From Owenia fusiformis (Eukaryota > Annelida > Polychaeta > Sabellida > Oweniidae): a stretch of 64,000 nucleotides of DNA. Below the pieces are notes generated by a model. The model saw nothing but the letters and a program-made list of their open reading frames with translations, was not told the DNA's origin and searched no databases. Of this stretch, positions 56,353 through 64,000 are shown piece after piece. The stretch covers positions 1,217,318 to 1,281,317 of the forward strand of contig CAIIXF020000012.1 in NCBI GenBank assembly GCA_903813345.2. Direction: 5' to 3'. The position numbers and the translations under genes were made by a program. The number at the start of each line of letters is the position of its first letter. Position 1 is the stretch's first letter.

Positions 56353-56539
56353 CAGGGTGACCCGAAAAACGTTACCCCCTAGTTTTGGGATAACTTTCTC
56401 AATTAAGGAATCTTCATGAATTTTTTTCTGTATAGAGAGAGAGTTCAATTCATGAAACATTAAATTCATAAAGATTTCATCATACTGTATTTGAGAAAGT
56501 TATTCCAATATTAGAGGGCAACATATTTTGGTCACCCTG
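56353..56539. mobile_element. 187-bp mariner-type MITE
   Basis: The ends are CAGGGTGACCCGAAAAACG and, in reverse complement, CAGGGTGACCAAAATATG; TA flanks both sides. The arms extend about 60 bp through ATAACTTTCTCAA. Confidence 0.85.
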
Positions 56540-56902
56540 TATTCAACAGGCGCCATTATTATGTTGAAACATTTTTGTATACTGAAACTACAATATAAGC
56601 TGCATATCAGGAAATACTCAATTAGTTAAGTGGCAACAAAGAATCGAGGTTGAAATAATCATAAGTGGTTGACAAAATTGTGTTCATTTACCTCGTCTTT
56701 AGTCTTCATTGCCCCTTTAAAAATTATCTCACCTTTCAATTGGATTTAAAGCTACATTTATATTATCAAAATAAGTAAGTACGTAATATATATAAGAAGT
56801 ATATATTAGCATATGTTGGAACAAGTGGTTGATTATAATGTGACTCACTCATGTGAATTTTACAATAATATTGAAATATTATTTCATTCATATTTTAATA
56901 TA

Positions 56903-57650
56903 CAGGGTGTCAAATAAGTCCTGTCTCCCCAGCTACAGCTAAAATCGTAATTAATGGTACACAGTGTGGTATTCCATTGAAAAGATCGTCCAAAACAAAT
57001 TACGTTAACTCACCCAGTCATTAGTATTTTTGATGAAATTAACCTATATTTATTTAATGTCCTTTACAGTAAGTGTGTCCTCTTCAAGCAGCTTTAATTG
57101 CGTCAAATTGAGAAGGATTTGACCACAGAAATATGTCAAAAAGTTAATATTTTTCGAATTTCGCATCTTTTATAAAAAAGTCTCTACTACTATCCTTGCC
57201 CCTCTAATTTCTACACATCTAACCCTATCCAGAAATTGGTTAAATTCACTGCCATATACGTATGTTATCATCCTGAGCTCCTTTGACGTTTCTCGCGATT
57301 GATTCTTAAAATCCTGCCAAATACGTATCATGATAAACCATGACATCTCATTTCCTCTCAGCCCTTCAAGTGAAACAGAAAGATGCTATGAGTATCAGAA
57401 TGCCAAATACGCCAAATTGCCATGTTTCTAGGTCTATGGTCACCTCAAATCATGCAATGTAAAAAATTGTGACATTAATTGACGGGTTTCAGATATTTGC
57501 TAATCAACGTAACTTTCGAAGATCTTTCCAATGATACACCACACTTGATACCATATACTGTCTAGTATAGATATGTAGATACCATATAAATGTAGTATCT
57601 TGGTTTTGGCTATAGAGAGAGGGGGAGGGCGGGACTTATTTGACACCCTG
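56903..57650. mobile_element. 748-bp mariner-type MITE
   Basis: The ends are CAGGGTGTCAAATAAGTCC and, in reverse complement, the same sequence, with TA on both sides. The inverted arms extend about 150 bp with decay (AACGTAACTTTCGAAGATC against GATCGTCCAAAACAAATTACG). No transposase is visible. Confidence 0.85.
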
Positions 57651-58191
57651 TATAAGGAATATATAAATGAATAAAACTTCTGGGCATTATCACTATATGC
57701 CCATCCATCGATTTCCAATTCTGTAACTGAAATTTTCCCTAATGCCAATTCAAAGGCAAAATAAAAGGGAACGTTTATATACACACCAATGATGTCATGT
57801 TTTTATCTGTGATAAGTGTGATGCAAAACTACCATAAAACACCGGTGTTATGTAAAATTTCCCTATAATTAAATAGGCCATTTTAAAGTTTAAATTACCA
57901 ACTGTAAACACTAAAAATTTAAGGTATTCAGGGACTTCAGAGGGTTTTGCCCCATTATTGTATGTTAGTGAAAAGGGCATATATGGGTAATTTACATAAA
58001 AGATTGGAATTAATTATGAGGAATCAATCATTTTTGAGGCACATTTTCAGTGATTATTCTTGAACGCCACCTACCGAAATGCAAATAAAAGCTATTTTAT
58101 AGAAAGAAAAGCTGAAAGCGAGCCACAACACAGTCCCTTCAGTCTCAAACGATGCCCAGTCCCGTTGCTCTATATCACAGGCAGATTGTTT
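57651..58191. other. 3' flank of the Toll-like receptor gene
   Basis: This stretch follows the receptor stop codon in the minus sense and probably includes its 3' untranslated region. Several small frames have no domain signature. Confidence 0.4.
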
Positions 58192-60948
58192 TTAGCGCTC
58201 TCTAAACACCATGTCATAGCGTCTCTTGCCGAGTCCAAGTTTTAGGTCCCTCCAAAACTTCTTTTGTTTCCCTTCTTCTTCACTCCAACGTAAACAGACA
58301 TTGTGCCTCGCCATCAACGCTAGCGTGTTTGACATCTCTTTCTGTGGTATGTTCTCCATCAGTATCACGATCAGTGTGTGGCGTTTGCTTTGGGTAAGCA
58401 TATCTATGGCGGACTCCATCTCGAACTCGTTCCAACCCTCTTTCATCCAGCCTCGGGTTACTAAGAATATGATATGAAGGCTTCGATCCATGTGTGTCAT
58501 GATTCCACTCAAGTAGGATTCCTGCCCTGGGAGGATTTCATGGTCATACATCAAAGTAAATGGGACATCTCCTTTCGTCAATTCTGGCACCATGACGTCA
58601 AACAGAAAACGTCTTTTCTCAGAATGGTAGCTAACGAACGCATCATATATTTCCAATTCATCTCCTGCCATGTTATGCCGTGGGGCGTTTCCATGGTGGC
58701 GTTTTGCTTTTCTCACCATTAACGCATATCGCATGTCCTTCTTGAAGTATCTTAGCAACGAAGCTGTTATGGTAACTGCAACTATGACGCTAATTACAAT
58801 GAGGATGATATTCCTTGTTAGCAAATCAGGATTGCAATCTTCCCAAGACAAGTCCAGTTTTCTAAGCTCTTGTTTGGGCTCTCCATTAGATGCGTGGCAG
58901 TGTTTATCATGTATCATAACTATGTGTCCGAAAATGTGTTCCGAATTCATCCAATCAACAAATGGTTGATTTTCACAGTTGCAAACCATTAAGTTATTAG
59001 TGAGATTGATAAAAGCAGAATTATAGAAAGCATCTGAATAGAGGGCGTTGCCTTCAATGGTGCGAATTGCATTTTCAGATAAATCTAATTTGTATAGCTT
59101 ATCATGCATATTTGAAAATAAGCCTGCTTGAATATATGTTATTCTATTACGACTTAAATCAAGAAATTCAACGGATACATTTCGAAACATGCAAGATGGA
59201 ATTCGTGAGAAATGATTTTCCTTCAGTGCAATTTCCACAGCCCGACATTGACTCATGAGAGAACAAAGCTGTTCATCATTATAGCGGAACATTAGATTAC
59301 CAGACAAATCAATGTGTTCAATGAGAAATCTATTTTTCCTGAAAATATCCACAACTTGGTTGTAATAATTGTCAAAGGTCTCGCCCAGATACGAGAACTC
59401 GAACAGACGTATGAGACTTGAAAGATTCGCAAAGTTAAAATACACACGCTGATAATCGAGACGGTATAGAGAAAGTTGAGTGAGATATTGAAAATTATTT
59501 AAGTTGACCGTGACGTTATGACGAGCCGACGACATGACAGACACATCATGGATTTGTAGCCTTCCAAGCCATGTTAGTGAAGCAAAAGTATTTGGAGAGA
59601 TATGTAAAAAGTTAGAAATTTCCAAATCTACGACGCCCTTTATATGTTCAAACGCATCAATTTCAATTGATTCAATCACATTATCTCCAAGATGCAGCAT
59701 CCGTGGGCCTCCCAATGATGTATTAAGCGGTTGTAAAATTGAAGCATTGAATTTGTCAATGACTAAGCCACAGCCAACAACTTTAAGAGAAACAACTGAA
59801 CTACCTTGCAAGGAATTTATCAGATTTCTAAAGTTAGCATTACCTAAATTATTATTTCCATTAAACACCAAATTCCAATAAGATCTAACAGGAGAAAATG
59901 CACCAGGTTCGATAAAGCGAATGTCATTGTTATCAAGAAACATTGACAATAAGCTTCCTATATGCTGAAATTGTTCAATACCAGCTTTTGTAATATCAGT
60001 TATCTGATTATTCTGGAGATGGATTTCTAAATTATATGCTGCTAGAAATCTTTCTCCAGATCCAAGATAAGTAATCCTGTTATTTCGCAAATATACCTTT
60101 TCAATCTTAATGAAGAAGTGAAATATATTCTGTGGAATATGAGTCAAACCAATATTGTCAAAATAGATCTCTCGTAAGTCGATAAGTGGTCGAAACGCCC
60201 CGGGAATTCTAAGCAAGTCCTGATGACGAACATAGAGATATTCTAGTTTTCTAAACGCAAAAAATGTTCTGAATCCAATATTACGAATCTTACCTAAAGT
60301 AAGACTATTCACATTTGGGCAGTGATGTAACATATATTCATTTAAGTTCATAAGTCCTGTTTTCCCAAATGCAACATCGACAATTCCGAGCTGTGTCAAA
60401 TTATGAAGTCCTCGCAAAGCATCTGGTTCAAGTACAGTAACATTACAAGATCTTAAGAACAGTGCAGTTACTTTCGGCCTACCATAGAATGATCCATTTT
60501 TGATTGTACCAAAATTAAACCCTCTTAATTCAATACTAAAATAGGACTTTGGTATACATGCTAAAATGTCCTCCAAACTGATTTCTTTTGATACATCATC
60601 TGTTGCAAAACAGGTCCCAGGGTTCAATGTAGAAGGACAAAGCATACCACAGTCAATGACAGCACCTTCCTCGCTGAGTTTATCAATTTGCTGGTTCAGC
60701 AAAGGAGTGATGTTTGCATCCCATTGGTCATTCGCATTAAGTTCCTTGTGAATTTGCTCCATGTATTGAATACCTTTGTCTTGGGGTTTAACATTTCGCT
60801 GTGCTCTAATCATGTCAGTATCAAGATTCGTATCATACGCCTCAGCATGCATGGCATCTTGGTACATATTTCGTACATGTTCAATTCTTTGACCCTCTGC
60901 CCGTCCTATCACCCACAACACAAACGTAGTCTTCAGAATCCGATTCAT
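58192..60948 (-). CDS. Toll-like receptor, single exon, 918 residues
   Basis: A membrane innate-immune receptor that senses ligand through leucine-rich repeats and signals through TIR-domain adaptors such as MyD88. Residues 1-19 form a signal peptide (MNRILKTTFVLWVIGRAEG). A Cys-containing cap (C100, C104, C113, C131) precedes about 20 irregular leucine-rich repeats (about 135-655), then a CNC...C...C C-terminal cap (656-705). One membrane segment (713-735) leads to a TIR domain (about 764-912). The TIR has box 1 YDAFVSYH (768), a BB loop with LPGQ (Pro 807) but MYDHEI where RD is usual, and box 3 FW (898). A single C-terminal LRR cap makes it the vertebrate-type (single cysteine cluster) architecture. 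No intron interrupts the coding sequence, and a splice acceptor lies just before the ATG. Confidence 0.95.
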   Translation of the reverse strand: MNRILKTTFVLWVIGRAEGQRIEHVRNMYQDAMHAEAYDTNLDTDMIRAQRNVKPQDKGIQYMEQIHKELNANDQWDANITPLLNQQIDKLSEEGAVIDCGMLCPSTLNPGTCFATDDVSKEISLEDILACIPKSYFSIELRGFNFGTIKNGSFYGRPKVTALFLRSCNVTVLEPDALRGLHNLTQLGIVDVAFGKTGLMNLNEYMLHHCPNVNSLTLGKIRNIGFRTFFAFRKLEYLYVRHQDLLRIPGAFRPLIDLREIYFDNIGLTHIPQNIFHFFIKIEKVYLRNNRITYLGSGERFLAAYNLEIHLQNNQITDITKAGIEQFQHIGSLLSMFLDNNDIRFIEPGAFSPVRSYWNLVFNGNNNLGNANFRNLINSLQGSSVVSLKVVGCGLVIDKFNASILQPLNTSLGGPRMLHLGDNVIESIEIDAFEHIKGVVDLEISNFLHISPNTFASLTWLGRLQIHDVSVMSSARHNVTVNLNNFQYLTQLSLYRLDYQRVYFNFANLSSLIRLFEFSYLGETFDNYYNQVVDIFRKNRFLIEHIDLSGNLMFRYNDEQLCSLMSQCRAVEIALKENHFSRIPSCMFRNVSVEFLDLSRNRITYIQAGLFSNMHDKLYKLDLSENAIRTIEGNALYSDAFYNSAFINLTNNLMVCNCENQPFVDWMNSEHIFGHIVMIHDKHCHASNGEPKQELRKLDLSWEDCNPDLLTRNIILIVISVIVAVTITASLLRYFKKDMRYALMVRKAKRHHGNAPRHNMAGDELEIYDAFVSYHSEKRRFLFDVMVPELTKGDVPFTLMYDHEILPGQESYLSGIMTHMDRSLHIIFLVTRGWMKEGWNEFEMESAIDMLTQSKRHTLIVILMENIPQKEMSNTLALMARHNVCLRWSEEEGKQKKFWRDLKLGLGKRRYDMVFRER

Positions 60949-60960
60949 ATTGCCTGAATA
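60949..60960 (-). promoter_or_regulatory. Candidate 5'-UTR splice acceptor of the receptor gene
   Basis: On the minus strand TTCTTATTCAG precedes GCAAT and the start ATG, so the coding exon may begin six bases before the ATG, with a noncoding first exon further upstream. This arrangement would confirm the chosen start. Confidence 0.4.
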
Positions 60961-61433
60961 AGAATAGTCATTTATTTATTCATTGAAATTATGGTTCTCT
61001 AGGGATTACAATGTAGTTCTCCCCCTTCGTACTTTTAACTTGCCTGAATGAAAGTTGTAAAACAAGTTGAAAGTAGGTCCCTTGAACAACCAATTGAGAG
61101 AAGGACAGTAATCTAGTCAAGTGTTGCGTCAAGACTGTGGACCCTCCCCCCTTATCTACCTATCCAAACATTGGTGAAGAAAAGATAGAGGGGGGGGGGG
61201 GTCTAGGGTCTTGAAGCAAGGCTATAGAGGTCATAATGTTATACATTCGTGTGTGAGTTCCATTGAAACATTTAGCTTAAAGTGTCTCACATATTCGATC
61301 AAAATTTGCCATGCAAACATGTTAGTCTACTTTACTGGCCCCCCTTGCTGTAACAAAGAACCCAAAACACATTAAAACGTAAACATAAACCAATTAGTCA
61401 ATTCACTATGAAAGTGGGGGGTGTTAGCAAATG
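60961..61433. other. 5' flank of the receptor gene
   Basis: AT-rich sequence with a poly-G run near 61191-61201. No promoter element was recognised with confidence. Confidence 0.4.
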
Positions 61434-63288
61434 CACGGTATATAACCCAAACGCTCCTACATGCACGACGGAGCGTTTCATTTACGCGGAAACGCTCCGG
61501 AGCGAAATAAAATGGCGGCTTATGAAGATTCCACTATGACCGTAGGTATTGTTCCTCTCGTTAATATTATGTACCATTCGATGAACAATGCCGTGAGCAA
61601 AGATCTGATTTATTCAACTTCTGGTGGTAAACTGTTATTTGCTTGATCAAAGCTCCGTAGTGTAGATCGAACAAATCTGAAGATGACGATTTGACCACAA
61701 ATTACGAATTAAACTAGTATTTCTATGAAAACGTTAATCTTTCTGTTCAAGTAGTAGATCACAAACTCGTATATTCTCATTTCCTAAAATCCCAGTCCAA
61801 ATCCATTACTTGTTCTCGAGAAATCGCTTGTTTTCCTCGAAACGCTCCGTCGATTTAGAAAACAATTTTAGAAACGCTCTTACCATTTTGTTTTGATATA
61901 ATTTTCAGATTATTAGAGAAGAGTTTCGAATCGAATCTATCTCTCAAAAACGTGTTGTACTTGTTAGGCAAATTGAAACGTCTGAACCTGGTGGTGCTAA
62001 ACGTGCAACTAGCTGATTTAAAGGAACATTCCTTGCCAGACTATTTCTCTCCTGATATGGTAGCTACAATCATATATATACTTTACATATTTAGCAAAAC
62101 ACAGGAAATTTTTTTCATATGGTCAATATTGATCATTTAAAAATGTAGTACTCATTCCCAGTAAGCTGCCATATTTTCAGATTTCTTTCAGGAAGTGATG
62201 TCATCGACTCTCACCTGTTATAACCTTGCCTATAACAGTATAGGAAAGAAGTACAAAATCACTTCTAAACAAGAAGCCCTTATCTTCTGTGTAAAAATAT
62301 TTTCAGGAGTTGTCAACTTAGAACTAAGGAAGCGATCATCAAAAGGATTTTAATCATAGACCAAATTGAAAAAAGTATTCAGCTGGTTTAGTAATTCTAA
62401 TAGCTCCTTACCTAATGTTATATGCAAAGTTGAGAGTCGATGACATCACTTCCTGAGTGAAATTTTAAAAGATGGCAGCCTACTGGAATTGAGCACTACA
62501 TTTTTAAGTGATCAATATTGACCATTTCAAAACATTTTTCTGTTTTTTGATAAACTTGCAAAGTATGTATATGGTTATAGCTACCATATTAGGACAGAGA
62601 TGGTGTGTCAAGGAATACCCCTTTAAGCCTACATTAGATGATGTCATGCCTACATATGTGCTAAATCATAAAACTATAGAAAAATGTGAATTAATCTTTC
62701 TTCTATTGATGCCAAGGCTATAATAGATCTTTTCTTTCTCTTCCTGAAAAGAAAAGGCAAGCTATATATTTCCTTAACTGATCTAGACTACCGGAGCGTT
62801 TCCAGTTCACTGTATTAACCAGATCGGAGCGTTTCTTGAATATGAGAATGTCATCATTTTAAAGACTGGATTTTCGGTCATCAAATCACTATTACGATAA
62901 TGTATGGTGCGTTGAAGCATTGGAATTTGACTAAAATATACGTTGGTGCTCTAATCTTAGCTCAACTAATCACATGTATCGACAAAAGGGGTTTTGACCG
63001 GTAGAATGACAAATACGTTTTTGAATTTTGATAACTATACTGCTTCGTACAGCTGTTCCTAATTGCTTCCAACGTCAACAGCCAGCCAAGTACAACATGA
63101 ATATCACACCCATCGAATGGTATACTCGAAATATGTAACTCATACCTCTTATTCCCATTATTGGGGAAATCGTCAGACGGCTCATCATTCCCGCCAGTCA
63201 GTTTTCCTACTCCGGAGCGTTTCTTTGTTTAATTTCAGTAATGAAACGCTCCGTCGTGCATGTAGGAGCGTTTGGGTTATACACCGTG
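61434..63288. mobile_element. 1.86-kb TIR element with CACGGT ends and 5-bp target duplication
   Basis: The ends read CACGGTATATAACCC and, in reverse complement, CACGGTGTATAACCC, and the arms stay nearly identical for about 45 bp (AAACGCTCCTACATGCACGA, GGAGCGTTTCAT). AAATG flanks both ends (61429-61433 and 63289-63293). A CAC-starting terminus with a 5-bp duplication is the known signature of Transib transposons and of ProtoRAG/RAG-type transposition; CACTA elements duplicate 3 bp. The interior repeats GGAGCGTTTC at both ends and near 61845, 62790 and 62822. A frame at 61461-61646 (MAAYEDSTMTVGIVPL...) looks protein-like but is unrecognised. No transposase is present, so it is non-autonomous. 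Confidence 0.7.
61965..62650. mobile_element. Palindromic MITE nested in the CACGGT element
   Basis: The left half (about 61990-62220) is mirrored by about 62420-62640: GATATGGTAGCTACAATCAT against ATGGTTATAGCTACCATATT, and AGGAAGTGATGTCATCGACT against AGTCGATGACATCACTTCCT. A loop of about 200 bp remains. The element interrupts the larger one between its internal GGAGCGTTTC motifs; outer limits are approximate. Confidence 0.7.
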
Positions 63289-63293
63289 AAATG

Positions 63294-63912
63294 TGTTTAG
63301 CAGAATACGCTGTGTGCATGGACTAACACAATATCAGTGGTCATTTACTGTGTCAACTTAGTAACCCTTGCATATCGTGCTCACTCAAGTATTGAATAAT
63401 TTTTTATGATCTAAATGTTTGTGGTTTATAAAAAAAAGTGATATATTTTAGCTAGAAATACATTAATTAATATATTCATTCAAACAGCACTAGAATGCGG
63501 GAAGAAAGAGCAATGGTGACAAAATGCAGACAGAATTTTCTGTAAGGGTTTCAAACATTTCTGGACACAATCATACATGTTATTCATGTGTACTATTATT
63601 TTTAGTGCTGTATTTATAGATATAATTTCACGTATTAAAATCATATTTTCCAGCAATGACTTCAAATCCGGAACCACACCCATATCACATTTTCTTCAAT
63701 TACTCCAAACATGTGTAAACATTGACCATGTGCATATGAATTCAGATTTCACGAGCTCTTTCCTATTCGAGTACCTCATACACCCCTGCATGGATTTGAG
63801 TTGGATTCGCCTTTTATACGTGAGCCGACACACATCGCAAACGCTGATTGGATAAAGATTGCGAGAATCTTTAACCTCTAGCGCTCTTTCACAAGTCCGG
63901 TGATCGGACAAA
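63294..63912. other. Gene-free stretch before a possible 5' exon
   Basis: AT-rich sequence with no accepted coding region. The overlapping frames at 63480-63944 on either strand show no domain. Confidence 0.35.
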
Positions 63913-63923
63913 ATGAACGGAGG
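63913..63923 (+). CDS. Possible first coding exon of a gene running off the right edge
   Basis: ACAAAATGAACGGAGG is followed by a consensus donor GTAAGTAGG, so an ATG exon of 11 bases (Met-Asn-Gly plus two bases) is conceivable. The preceding 100 bp is less AT-rich than the surroundings and could be a promoter/5' leader. There is no protein-level support because the rest lies outside the window. Confidence 0.25.
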
Positions 63924-64000
63924 GTAAGTAGGCGATCTCTGCAAGAAAATCGAACAAATCTGGAAGATTTATTTTTTGAAGAGAAAGTTTACAACTGAAT

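Noticed and set aside
58226-60957. Several plus-strand frames of 60-115 codons
   Set aside because: They are antisense shadows of the Toll-like receptor coding sequence.

Overview
This is a window of nuclear DNA from a multicellular animal. It is AT-rich, gene-sparse and crowded with DNA-transposon relics. Canonical GT/AG introns, a mitochondrial ribosomal protein gene, a GATOR1 subunit gene, a Toll-like receptor encoded in one exon, mariner elements and a CR1/L2-type retrotransposon with an N-terminal 2A motif all point to an invertebrate bilaterian. A marine lophotrochozoan or invertebrate deuterostome seems most likely, but I cannot name the species.

Layout. From 1 to 17.6 kb there is no convincing host gene. 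This part is dominated by inverted repeats: a foldback element (about 3.76-12.56 kb) interrupted by a 4.0-kb element with TAA target duplications, which itself carries a 563-bp mariner-type MITE. Outer arms ending in CACTATG lie at 1702 and 16687. A single-exon gene for a type II membrane, glycosyltransferase-like DUF7164 protein lies at 17649-19253 (+), followed by a 22-bp minisatellite. From 22.8 to about 49.0 kb (minus strand) lie 24 coding exons, plus a probable noncoding first exon, of DEPDC5, a subunit of the GATOR1 regulator of mTORC1. Reading phase is continuous through exons 1-20 and 21-24, and only the exon 20/21 join is unresolved. The C-terminal part of the protein (DEP domain and beyond) was not found. 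Its introns hold several minisatellites, a decayed mariner split by a LINE, and an apparently intact mariner whose transposase gene has a spliceosomal-looking intron.

MRPL16 (three exons, +, 50171-52755) lies head to head with DEPDC5 and may share a promoter region with it. After more MITEs and a foldback element, a complete single-exon Toll-like receptor gene lies at 58192-60948 (minus). The right end holds a 1.86-kb inverted-repeat element whose CACGGT termini and 5-bp target duplication resemble Transib/RAG-type transposons.

The host genes are functionally unrelated: nutrient signalling, mitochondrial translation, innate immunity and probable glycosylation. The most unusual signals are the spliced mariner transposase, a mariner inserted about 20 bp from a DEPDC5 splice acceptor, repeated duplication of DEPDC5 exon edges with their splice sites, the 2A-bearing LINE and the CAC-ended elements.
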